NCBI GenBank assembly: GCA_963575745.1
Contig: CAUYUJ010003980.1
Span: 486,143-550,142, forward strand
Reading direction: 5' to 3'
DNA: 64,000 nt
Source: Prorocentrum cordatum
Lineage: Eukaryota; Sar; Dinophyceae; Prorocentrales; Prorocentraceae
The stretch's first letter is position 1, and each line of letters begins with the position of its first letter. The position numbers were made by a program, and so were the translations under genes. Shown here piece by piece: positions 48,071 through 59,298 of the stretch. The notes below the pieces were generated by a model that ran no database searches, was not told the DNA's origin, and was given only the letters and a program-made list of their open reading frames with translations.

Positions 48071-50204
48071 GAGCTGCATCCCTGAAATCAGCACGCATTT
48101 CACGTTGTCTGATTCCTCGTCCGGTGCATGCTTGTGTTGTTTGACTTTACTCATACTCCCTACTCTGACCGCTGGCGAAGCGAAATACGACCATAACGCA
48201 GTGAATGAGCGCCTGGTCAGTGGCAATAGCTACACAGGGGAGATAAGAGCAGATGAGGAAAGGCAGCAAGAAAGGGCGGCAAAGCTGGCGCATGCGGAAG
48301 CCACTCCGGACTACGCTGGAGAAGCCCGATAACTGGATCCACTCGAGGGCGAGAAAAGGAGGAGAGGAGGGGGGCGAGGGAAAACCAAGGACACTCGGAA
48401 GGGCCAAACAACTATACATGGCGCTGGCGTGCGCAGAGAGGAGGAGGGAGGAGAGGCCAGGGCACAAAGGAACAACTAATGCCCTGAGAACGCGTGAAGC
48501 TCGACCAGCCCACCCCTCGGCGTTCCTAGTCTCGCAATGCGCATCTCCACATCTGCTTTCCCGCCGTCTTCGTCGTCCTGCACCTTGCCGTCCTCCTGCA
48601 CCTTCTCATCCTCCGTCATCACGTCGCCCACCGTGGATGCGGTAGCGGCTGACTGAATGGGGGAGGGCGCGAAACGCACCGTGGTCCACGATCTGCGCCG
48701 ACCTCGCTGCAAGAGCCCCCGGGGAAATTGGAGCCGCGCTGCTGGAGTCGCTCGCGGTGCCAACTGTGGAGCAGCACGCGTCTCGAGGGCACGGTGACTG
48801 CCTGTTGCATCAGCAGGCGCTAGCAAGCCCAAAGCTACGCAAACATGCTGCACGAATGCAGCATCCCCACCAGCCCACTGCGTCCACTCATCGACATGTT
48901 CAAGGCAATTCTCGACCGTCCACCCCAAGCAGCTACAAGCTTGGCGACGTCGAATCTTGGCCTGCGTAGTCGTGCGTGCCACGGCTGCACTGAGAAGGGA
49001 TCCTCCTCGCTAGCGCCGCGATGGATACGATGACTGGCAGCAACTAGTGCAACCGATCGCTCGCGCCACTGTGCAGTACATAGCCTCTCCAACTCTACCA
49101 CGCTACTCGGCGTGACGCTCGAACATTTCAACCAGCTCTCCAAATTCGCCGCGGTCCTTGGTGGAGCGTCATTCCCGCCTTCATCTGGCCTTGGCTGCAA
49201 GCGAAAAACATTATGCATGGCGCCCTGCATTTCTTGAGACTGCGCCGTCGCCTCGGCGATACAGAACTGACCAGGGGAGGGTGAAAGGGGATGAGAAGGG
49301 CAACGGGGAGGGAGATGAGGATGAGGAGAAGCAGCAGTAGCAGGAGGAACAGCAGCAGCTTTAGAGGCAGAGGCAGAAGGCGAAGGTGAGTACGAGCAGC
49401 AACAGAAAGAGAGGCCAAAGCAGAGGGAGGAGTAGCAGCAGGAGGGACAGGGTTGGAGAGGGCGGGAGGGAAGGGAAAGGATGGCGGGGGACACGGTGGC
49501 CTGACCACTTTGTTACCTCCGTTTGTTCCAGTCAACGAACGTGCCAATGGTGCCCAACCACATGCACGAGGCAAACCAGGAATTACGCGAATGCCAACCC
49601 TCGTCAGGCGAGCCAACGCGCAAAACCTCGGCATGTGCAAAGATAATGCAACTTGCTTCGCCACGGCACCGTAGCAGGCCTGTCCTGCGAACGGGCCGAA
49701 ACTAGGGCCCCAAATTCTCGTGCCACAGCTCTTTGACTCACGACGAAAAAATGCGCGCCTAGAAAACTGGACTAAAGAATAGAGAGGGGGGGAGGAGGAG
49801 GAGAGGGAGAGAGTGGGCAGCGTGGTTGCCAACAATGCTTGCCCAGGCAGGTGAAAACAGGATGGACGGGGCGGGGCAGACTGCGTACAGATATCGCCGA
49901 GGCTGGAACGGCCGATGGAGTACCGTACCAGAAGTGCGATCGAGAGAGCCCGAAGCACATGGACAAACATCAGGGGTCAGGCCGATACGCAACATCCGAA
50001 TCGAATGAGAGCTGGCGGGCTCACGGCGGCCTGTCAACTGCATCGACGCTAGCAGGTCGGGCGGGTGGCCGTCCTCGAAATCCGGGATCGGGTACATCCT
50101 GTGCCGTCCCTGGGCCTCCTATTCTTGCTCCGTCCTGCCCTCGCTACTGCTACTGCTCCTGCTGGTCCTCCCTGATTATCCTCCTCCTTCCCTCCTCAAC
50201 ACAT
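48071..50204. other. Spacer with unsupported open frames
   Basis: A minus-strand frame at 48,476-48,982 (168 codons, with an acidic stretch TEDEKVQEDGKVQDDEDG) and one at 49,128-49,970 are the longest. Neither has a motif I recognise. CAG/GGA-rich DNA lies at 49,300-49,460. Confidence 0.4.
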
Positions 50205-50893
50205 GCCGATTTGGGGGACTTCCCAGACGAAGACGTGGCAGACGCGGCATGGACAGCCTTCCTGGGCGGAAGTGCCGCCGAACCCCCGCGGAAGAAACGA
50301 GGCGCCAGCAGCGCTGACGACGCGGACAAGATCTGGGAGCTGCTGTCCATCCTCGTGAAGTTGTGCCTCCAGACAAAGCAAGAGGTACACATGCTCATGG
50401 CAATCGTGTTCATCTGCTTCCGGGTTGCAGCAGATAGCTCGGCAATGCAGTGAGTCAAGAACAGGCATACAAGATCCACGCCGACCACACGAAGGGCAAG
50501 AGTGGGCACGATGAGGGCGGCCCAGACCCATGGGTAATCATAACGTTGCTGATTTCAGGAAGTCTGTCAGACTATCTTGGACTGAGAGATCTCGAGAAGA
50601 CATGGACCTTCCTTGCGGCCCACCCGCCGCCCAGTGATCCCAACGGCGGGCCTGCAAACGACGAGCTCCAAGAAGCCGTCCCGTGTTGCAAGTTGCAGAC
50701 AGTGTGCAACTCCAATCAAGTGAAGCTTCTCGTTCGTGCGCATCCGAAACACGCTGATTGGGATAATACCGTGAACAAGCACCTCCAGGGCATGACATGC
50801 CAGCAGTTCTTCGTCCAAGCCCCCGGGGGAGCCCTGGAGAAGAAGGCCCAGGATCTCTTCGGGAGCTCAGCCTCGATCTGGGTGACGAGAAGT
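50205..50893 (+). pseudogene. Dinoflagellate-type repeated hypothetical protein, split by one frameshift
   Basis: The first phase (to TGA 50,451-50,453) reads LGDFPDEDVADAAWTAFLGG, ADKIWELLSILVKLCLQTKQ and MLMAIVFICFRVAADSSAMQ. The second phase, overlapping at the stop, continues SQEQAYKIHADHTKGKSGHD, GGPDPWVIITLLISGSLSDY, and ends LQGMTCQQFFVQAPGGALEK. The succession (helix of LLxxLVKLxLxTxQEV type, then VPADSxAVQ, then GHGxGPPHP-like and QAPPGAxE-like ends) matches a protein type I remember as highly repeated in dinoflagellate genomes, function unknown. The match is from memory and not verified. The junction reads CAGTGAGT, so a cryptic intron is an alternative to a frameshift. Confidence 0.5.
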
Positions 50894-51065
50894 AGGCGTG
50901 AGGAGTGCCTGGTACCTCGGCTGTGCTCACCGCTCCCCTTGGCGTGCTTGGCCGGGCACGCTCGGTCGGGCCACTCCGGTGGCCTGGAGCAAAGCCTTCA
51001 GAAGTTGGGGCAACGACCCGATCGCTCTGCCCGATTCCGAGTGCACCGAGTCCATGCGCAATTCT

Positions 51066-51172
51066 GCCGCCGCCGCCTGCTCCTTCTCCTCCTCCTCCTC
51101 CGCTCTTCCTCCTCCTCCTCCTCCTCTTCCTCATCCTCCTCCTCCTCCTTCTCTCGCTCCTCGGCCTCCTCC
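51066..51172. repeat. CTC tract
   Basis: CTCCTC runs with CGCTCT and TTCT interruptions. Confidence 0.9.
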
Positions 51173-51769
51173 CCCAAGGGGGAGCAAGAAAAAGAGGAAA
51201 TATTGACGAGGGTAAGTTACGTCCGCGGGAGGAGGAAGAGGATGATGACGAGAGGGACGCCGTTGCACGTCGAAGCGGTGCTGCTGCGGATGCCGTTCGC
51301 ATCCGCTTCAGCATCGGCTAATACATGCAGTGGTTACCCAATTGGTCGATCGCAGGAGGGGAAAGGTATTCATGCGCGAAAATGGTCCGCAATGTGGTTT
51401 CAAGTCCATCGAGGCCTTTGGTTCTGGATAGCACGACCGGCGTCAGGCGCCCAAAATCGAGGATCCGACCCTGCAATTGGCAGAGCTCCATCCCCATCTT
51501 CAAAATCACTTTCAGAAACTCAAGATTAACGATTACCACCAGTGCGGTTGCCAAACTCAAAATTGAAATATTGGAACTTCCCGAGATCGCAACGTTCAAC
51601 ATTGAAGTGTTGGTCCAGTATCGGGACTTGGGGCTTCAATGTTGTACCAAAGCGCACATATGGTTTTTATAGATATACACTTATATATATATATATTCAA
51701 AATTGGGAGTTGGAGCTGAATGTTGATTTCTCCCTCGTCCCTCGCCCGACGCAAGTATGGCCCCCTCTT
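51173..51769. other. Spacer
   Basis: No gene recognised. A TATATA run lies at about 51,680-51,700. Confidence 0.4.
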
Positions 51770-51903
51770 GCCTTGTGACTACGGGGCTTGCTCACTACCA
51801 TTATGGCTCTGCCCTGTTTTGTGACCACGGGGCCTGGTCACAAAATACTGCATGTTTGGGTTTGTCTTGTTGTACGACCACAGGTCCTGGTCACAAAAAC
51901 ATG
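51770..51903. repeat. Three direct copies of a hairpin unit
   Basis: TTGTGACCACGGGGCCTGGT followed by CACAA forms an 8-9 bp stem. Related copies lie at about 51,774-51,804, 51,821-51,846 and 51,873-51,898. Confidence 0.75.
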
Positions 51904-52572
51904 CGGCTATAGTTCGGTATTTTGTTCCAGGTGCCCGTGCGTGAAACCACGCACGCTTGCGCACCAGAGTTTCCAAGACTTCAGCGCGCCAAGAGCCGAT
52001 GAAGCAGGACACAGCTTCAGTATTGAACAGGGACGGGCCGCTACACACAATCGCGTGTCCAAGGATGCAGCCGAGCCATCTTCATAAATTTGGCAACACC
52101 AACGAAACCAATAAGCATACATAAACTTTGTATGGTATTTGCATTGCGTGGTGATCGTAAGTGAGTGCGGCACGAAACAAACAGGAAGTGTAGGGGCAAG
52201 GTGATGACACTGACGAGGAAGTGGATGAGGAGCAAGGGAAAACAATTACACGTGACATGCAAACGCTAAGGTTGGCACCGTGCCCTGCGCCACACAATGA
52301 ATGGGGGCACATTGAAAACTGCGCAATCGCGCGCATTTCCTGCACAAGCATTTTTTTGAATTACCCTCATTGCAACGATTCTTCATGCCGAGGCGTTGCT
52401 GGAGCTCTGTTAACAAGTCCAGTGGGTTCGCATCGATCATATACAGTATCATGCCAGTAGGGTCCTGCCGGCAGCTCGGGCGCATTTAGTTTGCCAACGA
52501 AAAAAGCCATGTATCAACATCGTTACGCCGCATGCTGCTCAGGGACCTGTACATGTCTAGGTAGATAGCGCT
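51904..52572. other. Spacer
   Basis: No gene recognised, apart from a 21-bp word at 52,331-52,351 shared with 53,165-53,185. Confidence 0.4.
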
Positions 52573-54115
52573 CTACGGGACCAGCCCCGCCTGACTTCCA
52601 CTGTAATCCGCGGCAGGGGCAGAGTGTTGATCCACAGCCGCCGACTCAGCACGGGTGGCAGTGCACATCTGGTGACAGATCTGGGAGATCTCGGAGCACG
52701 ATACGGTCAGCTGTTGACCAATGCTCCTGACAGACTTCAACAGCTGGTCAAGTTTGTCACTAGTGGACATGTCCCTGACAGGGCGATCACCACTTTCTTC
52801 AACAGCATCCAAATCAGATTCCTCCTGATTCATCTTTCTCGAAGGCGAAACGAATGTGAAATCATCAGGTACGGCGACCTCAGGCAATCTCTCAGAACAG
52901 AGAGTCTCACGAGGTAGGCGTGGTTGCCGTACACAAGAACGCAGAAAAACGTGTTCAGGACTATGCACCGCGGCGTCGTGACGAGGGGCGTCATCAGCGT
53001 CCGGAGCACGGACAGGAATAGCATCCGCAAAACACATTCGGTAAGGAACTTTGGCAGGAACGCGATCAGCAGGTCGAAATTCAGGACGTGCGCGGGGGCC
53101 GTCCCATCGTCGATGTCGTGAGCTGTTGCCCCGAAGCCGAACACCTTGAAAGTCACGCAGAACAGCGCATTTCCTGCACAAGCATGAGAGACGCTAAGAA
53201 CCGCAAGAGACCGCTGCCACACGCACTGGCCGCTCTCGCGCACTTGTACAGGAACCTCGCCAGACCAGGCTGAACGGCCCTCACCTCGCCAGAAGTACCC
53301 GCTCCAAACCGTCCTCGTCCGGGCCACTCCGCAAATTGAAATGACACAGGCCATGGCCAGGCGGCACGCCGGCTTTGGTCTCTCGACCGCGGCTCTCAAT
53401 CGAAAACCGCCGCAGCCGATGGATCGAGGAATCAGGCGTCCGAGGTCGGCGAGGCCAACGTCGTGAAAGCAATGCACTTCGAACGGCCCCTCGTCCTCTC
53501 TCATCAATCCTCTGCGAGCTGGCTGCATCTGTTGCAACGACCTCATCGATGTGGAAGCGGCGAGGCTTTCAGTGTTGGTGAACGTTCGCCGAATGTCGCC
53601 CTTTTCCCTAGGGTGTTGCTGAACAGCTCCCTGAGGGATTCGACGCTGCCCTGCTGTGTGAATTGCGACCTCGCCAATCCATATTCCCACGACACGCCTG
53701 TGAGGAGCACTAGCGCAAGCAGAGCAACCGCAGAACCAATTCCTAGAGGAAGGAAAATAAAACCCTCTAATAAAACAACAGAAGCACTGATCATCCACTG
53801 CCCCTGGTCATATGACGCCACATTCGCGAAGAACAGGCACACGTAGTTGACCGCAAGCAACTAATAGGCGGGTCCGATAACCCAAATCATCGCGTCGTTT
53901 CGACGCCATTCTCGGAGCTGCGTGCGCCAGTCCGGGCTGCCCTCGCAAGCCACGCGAACGAACTCCCGCTGATGCGAAGAATTCATTATAGAAATCGGGA
54001 CGCCAGCGATCAGCGTGCTGACCATTCCGATTGCCATTAGACGCCCGAACTGCATGTATGCACAAATCGCACTGTCTACGCCGCTGTCAGGGTCCAAGAA
54101 ATCGGACTCACACCC
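52573..54115 (-). pseudogene. Candidate multi-pass membrane protein, broken
   Basis: Reading right to left, 54,097-53,543 is one phase interrupted by a TAG at 53,861-53,863. Before it are DSAICAYMQFGRLMAIGMVS and PISIMNSSHQREFVRVACEG, ending NDAMIWVIGPAY. After it are LLAVNYVCLFFANVASYDQG, WMISASVVLLEGFIFLPLGI and SAVALLALVLLTGV (membrane segments). Then FTNTESLAASTSMRSLQQMQ lies in a second phase, LLIAFLPKFLTECVLRMLFL and IVLNTFFCVLVYGNHAYL follow near 53,080-52,910, and a third phase ends with DKLDQLLKSVRSIGQQLTVS to the stop at 52,573. The order of membrane helices and a C-terminal coiled coil looks like a real host gene with introns or decay. Family not recognised. Confidence 0.45.
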
Positions 54116-54175
54116 CTTCGATGACTTCTTGCTCAGGGCGCCACCGGTCGCGGAGCAAAAGCAGCTATGTAGTGG

Positions 54176-54485
54176 ACTCTACGTGGTGCAATCTGCGTGG
54201 TGCAAGCTAGGTAGTGCATGCTATGTGGTGCAAGCATTGTGGTGCAAGCTATGTGGTGCAATATACGTGGTACAAGCTGTGTTGTGTAAGGGGTTCGCTG
54301 CAGCAGTGTAGAGCAAGAGACGTGGTGCAAGCAAGCTATGTGGTGTCAGCGTGCGCGCTATGTTCGGCAATTTACGTGGTGCAATCTACTTGGTGCAGAC
54401 TATGGGGGCGAAGGCTACGTGGTGTAGGCTATGTGGTGCCAGCTAAGTGGTGCCCCCAAGTGCAGACTATGGTGCCCCCAAGTGC
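54176..54485. repeat. GTGGTGCAAGCTAT array
   Basis: About 18 degenerate copies of CTATGTGGTGCAAG, 14-19 bases apart. Confidence 0.9.
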
Positions 54486-55014
54486 AGGCACTGTTTGGGG
54501 AAGAAGGAGAATACTAGGAAGACATATAAAAAAAGAAATAGCAATACGAATCATCATAAGAAGAAGGCGAATAATCATAGAGAGGAGCGGTTACAGCAGC
54601 AGCAGCAGGGAGGAGTTATCAGCAGAGTTACCGATGGGCAGCACGTGCCGTCCCACAATATTAAGGCCTGCCCCTAAGACATCTAAGGACTGAGTTCGCG
54701 ACTGCTGGGCCACCCTCGGGGCAGAGGTGTTTGTCTTTGGCGATCAGCAGCAGGGACGAGGAACGGGAGCGGGAGGAAGGCGCGGAATGAGGAGGCGGCC
54801 TGCTTGGCCTCCAATGGAACACTGCCAACTGCGCGCTGCAGCTGGTACGGGCCAGGTCCCTCCGGGGCCAAGGACGGGTGTACACGAGGAGCCCTGCGGC
54901 ACTGGCCAGGAACGCTTTTGCGCCGATCCTGGGGCCCAAGAGGGGCCTCGCCAATACGGGTGTCATCGTGCAGTCGGCAGCTGAGGATTTGGCTGACAGC
55001 GCATAGTTTGAAGA
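54486..55014. other. Spacer
   Basis: A short GAAGAA/CAGCAG-rich part lies at 54,500-54,610. No gene recognised. Confidence 0.4.
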
Positions 55015-55115
55015 TCTCCTCCTCCTCCTTTTGCTACTCCTGCTCCTATTCCTGCTCCTGCTCCTGCTCCTGCTCCTGTTCCTACACCTGCTCCTGCTCC
55101 TCCTCCTCCTCGATC
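55015..55115. repeat. CTC/CTGCTC tract
   Basis: CTCCTC runs change into CTGCTC hexamers. Confidence 0.9.
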
Positions 55116-56650
55116 CTGGCGACACCGGCCAGACTGCGGATCCTGCGCGTGGCGGGGAATGCCCGCCACCCCAGGAGGGCCAGCGCCAGCTGCACCCCAC
55201 ACAGCGAGCAGCCAGAGATCACTGCCGAGAGGTCTTGCTTGGACATGTCCCAGCTGCCGCCGCTGTAGCCGCCGTCCTGCCCGCACTCCGCATCTGCGGG
55301 GGACGCGGGGGGGGGGAGGCGGGCGTACGGGGAGAGTACGTTCTTCTCCAACACAAGCGCCAAATCAACGATTGCCATGATCGGACACCGCCAACACACA
55401 ATTAAGCACGCAACACACACACACACACAACGGCGATCATGAAGAGGATCGATAGAGAGAGGGGGGGTAAGAGTGTGGGAAAATACTGACGCGATGCACC
55501 GATATGGACCGTGCACAATACAAAAACAACGGCCTTGTTTCCTATCCAGTCTAATGTGTCGGCAAGGGAGGACAGGATGAGGAAGAGCGGATGGCAAAGG
55601 GGGAGAAGGCTGACGTCAATCACAACGCGACGCTCAACTTGCAAGCAACACATCAAACAAACATAACCGAGGCGACGAGGACGACGACGACAAGGACCCG
55701 GAAGAACCAGAACATGCATGGTCCTCGCACAGGCAAAAAGAGGAGGTGCCGTGGCGAAAGGGACGGCGATGCCCTCACCTGCTGACGAAGACCATTCTTC
55801 AGAAACGTCTCCATCATACATTGCTTGCATCAACTCGCACCAGCGAATCTCGGTGCCGTGGACTTCTTGGCAAGAACCCGCCTTGTCGCATGAAGGATGC
55901 CAAGACCTTCCACCTGCGGCGGCGAAGCCGTGAACGCACAAGGGCGATCCATGCGATGGGGGCGCCCCGCTTGCTCCCACAGGCACAAGAGCCTATGCAC
56001 TTTATCGTGTTCTCCCCGTCGGTCATCGGCCGATGCTGGCACGCGGCACTGCGTACGTCGGTCCACCTGAGCTCGAGCAGCACGCAAGTGTGCAGAGGGC
56101 TCTCGCTCCAAAGAGCCTGCGGAGGGTGTCGGCGAGCAGGTGCTCCTCCCAGTGTCTTGACCGTCTGCGGGGCGATGCCTGCATCCTGCAACCAATCCTG
56201 GCAGGCGAGGCACGCTGCATCTGGTGCGATGCCCGTCCAACAAGCCACGCAAAACAACGCAGGTAATGCCTCGCTGTGGAAGTCGAAGCGGTGACCTTGG
56301 CTATATTGATGGCGAGCATATGGGCCAGACCCAGAGGAGGATGTGGAGCTCCATGTAGCAAGGGAAGGAGCAAGAGGGTGATGCGGGGGATCTTGCGACC
56401 TTTCGCATTTGCCAAAGAAAGTTCGCTCGGACCCAATATCATTCGTTCACATATTCGAATATCTTCATCCTCCTCATCGTGATTCGCGTCCCCACCCCCC
56501 ACTTTCCCCTCCAATGCGACTCCCAGGATCATGTCGATTAGCTTGACGGAGACCATCTGCGCAGTGACGCACAACTTCCCTGATTTTAGCGAGCTGGCAC
56601 GCGACCGCACGGCGCGGCTGAACAGCGCGTATATGTTATTGAATGACCTG
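55116..56650 (-). other. Possible coding pieces on the minus strand, family unknown
   Basis: Protein-like patches include MSKQDLSAVISGCSLCGVQL with ALALLGWRAFPATRRI (55,150-55,260), DAACLACQDWLQDAGIAPQT (about 56,150-56,220) and SLKSGKLCVTAQMVSVKLID with ERMILGPSELSLANAKG (about 56,400-56,600). They lie in different phases, as expected for exons or decayed sequence. No known motif was seen, so I do not define a gene. Confidence 0.25.
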
Positions 56651-57955
56651 CAGGGGCCAGGGGAGGGTTAGAACGGCGAGTGGCAAGCGGTGTAAGTATA
56701 GACGTGGGGCGCGTCGGAAGGTGAGGAAGAGCCAAATGCTGGGGACGATGGTGGCGAAGACGGCAGGAGCAAGCAGGGGAAGGTGCATTACAATGACAAG
56801 TGGCGGCGCTTGTTGATGGTCTCTGTTGTTATTCACTTTCACGAAAGAAGGCACATTGTCTTGACAGGGTCCCTGCTTGACTTTTCAGCGCTGGCTGCAG
56901 TCCACTGGCGCGTCATCAGAAAACCCACGCGGCGCGAGAGCAGTCGACCTGAACTGTGCTGGAACACGGGAAACAGACAATCCCCTGGCCACTCGTGGAA
57001 GTCACTTCTCGGCGCCATATCCGCATACAACAACAAACATGTACTGAACACAAATGCATGGCCCTGTCTGTATTCTCTTGATTGTTTGGCCGTGCTTTCG
57101 AACATCGAAAGCCACAAATGGCCCTCAGCGAGGCGCAACTGGTTCACCTGGCCGCGATGTCCCGCGAGCCCGCATGGAGCCAGAAGGAATGAGGGTCGGG
57201 CGACAGCGAGACATGATACATACAGATGCCGCCAGCAGCAGCGAGTCACCCGGGGTGGCTCTGGTCCCGTGGTAAGGCAATAAGGGTATCAGCTGTTCAG
57301 CCGCTCTGGGACAGACGTCTCCGTCGGCGGAGATCTCGACTACTGCTGCGTCAGCTTAACAAGTATTCTGTGTTTGGTAACGTGCTGCCCTTCCGCCCTG
57401 CCCGACCACATGCCCAGCAGTGTCGTCACCGTATACAAGCCAAGCAGCAACCTCATGGCTGTGCCTGTTCCGGCTGGTCTCACCTGGGCGGGTCCGAGTT
57501 CAGGGCAAGAGCAGCACGCAGCAGACAGCCAGCAAATCGTGACAGGCAGTCTTCGAAGGTGCGAACCACCACACCCATGGCAGGGTGGTGCGTGTTCGAC
57601 CATTCGCCTGCCCTACTTGTCTGCGGCAACACATAGCCAGAACTACTTGAAGGCTGGAGCACCACGCGAACGCACGCCAGAAGGCTCTGCGGGGCCCGCT
57701 AGGAAACTCCAGGACGTGAGGCGTCCAAGTCTTTACGTTATTCTCTGCCTGACAACATCCAAGTTCGCCTGGGCCTTTGCCTTTCCCAACGCTACATACG
57801 GCAAGGGCGCAACACTATCAGACATGCCACAAGATAGCCTGCATACGGCCCCTAAGAGGCTCAGATGGCTCCACGCCGCCCTAGGAGCATTGAACAGGCC
57901 AAATTCATAGCAACAGCAACTAGGACTGGTCTTCAATGTTTCGCTTCTCATCGGA
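56651..57955. other. Spacer with unsupported open frames
   Basis: Plus-strand frames at 56,783-57,283 and 57,374-57,910 have no recognisable motif. Confidence 0.35.
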
Positions 57956-58140
57956 GGGCGCCTGAACGAGATGGCCCACAACGGTCCCACGACGGGCCCG
58001 AGACGCCCAAGACGGGCCCCAGAAGCTGCCCGCAGGACCCATGAGAGTCCCAAACAGGCAGTAGTCCCAGAATGGCACCAGGGCCAAGACGACACCAAAA
58101 CAAGTCTGAGAGGCCCAGAACGGCCTCCGCATAACGATCC
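57956..58140. repeat. Degenerate CCCAAGACGGGCCC array
   Basis: Short words ACGGTCCCACGACGGGCCC, CCCAAGACGGGCCCC and CCCAGAACGGCC belong to the same dispersed family as 31,780-32,230. Confidence 0.6.
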
Positions 58141-58254
58141 CAAATAAGACGTCTTTTTGGGTTATCCACGGACACAGCCTGCGAGGGACCCCCTAGAAAC
58201 AACCAGTCAACCCAGCAGAAGAACTATGAATAGCGAGCCATCCGTAGGTTTGTC

Positions 58255-58505
58255 CACTGGCACGCTACGCCCTTGACACAGCCCCTGGCACGTCCCCTGA
58301 CACGCCCCCCGGAACGCCAACTGACATGCACCCTAAGGTCTTCTGGCAGGTCCCTCCGCAAACCCACCGGCACGCCCCTTTTCACGCCCCCTGGCATGTT
58401 TTCTGACAGGTTCCCCCGCGCGCCCCGAGGAATGTCCCCTGGCACGTCCCCATCGCACGTGTCCTGGCACGCCCCCCGGCACGTCCACTAGCACGTCCCC
58501 AGACA
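58255..58505. repeat. Degenerate GGCACGTCCCC array
   Basis: About 15 copies of CTGGCACGYCCCC or GACACGCCCCC, 11-24 bases apart. Confidence 0.8.
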
Positions 58506-58699
58506 CTAAAGGCCCTGAGAGGTCGCGAATCGGCAAAGTCTACAAGAAGAACTAACTTATCATGCTCAGGCACCCTCCGCCGATCTCGGAAACCCGCTTG
58601 GGGAGGCCTCGAAATGACGCCCCGGCACAACACAACTATGACACCATTGGCGGCAAAACAACGAAACACCTTTTGAACACCAGAGAGAGCACCATACAC

Positions 58700-59298
58700 A
58701 CAAATGTCTCTCTCTCTCTCTCCCTATATATATATACATATATACATACACGAATACGAGCACCAGTCATATGCATATACACATACACGCATATGCATAT
58801 GCATGTTCGAAACTGTATACATGTACATTTACACTTACGTTCTCACACACCCATTCAATGCACACGCATACATACACATGCACTTAGCGCATTTACGCAT
58901 TGGTGAACATATATATATAAATATGCACATATGCATATGACTCTACATCTTCATATGCACACACACTGACAAATACCCATACGTGTGCATGCACATGTGC
59001 ATATGCATGTGCATCGACATGCACACATACACATTGATAGACGCATACGTATACGTATACGTCATGATACATATATATATAAATATACAACTGCAGATAA
59101 ATATACATGCGTATGCACAGGTGGTTGTCATCTGTGCATGCACATACACACATGTGTGCAGTCATACACACACACACACACACACATCTGAATACAACCC
59201 ACATGCGCAAATACATATACGCAGACAGTACAACTACAGGTATATAGATCTGTATGTGTATACGCATATTTGTATGTGCAGCGTGTATACATATATAC
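58700..59298. repeat. Alternating purine/pyrimidine DNA
   Basis: Words CATATGCATATG, ACACATACACGC, GTATACGTATAC and CACACACAC dominate for nearly 600 bases, so purines and pyrimidines alternate almost throughout. Confidence 0.85.

Noticed and set aside
49128-49970. 280-codon minus-strand frame
   Set aside because: Leu/Pro/Ser-rich composition opposite GGA/CAG-rich DNA; no conserved motif.
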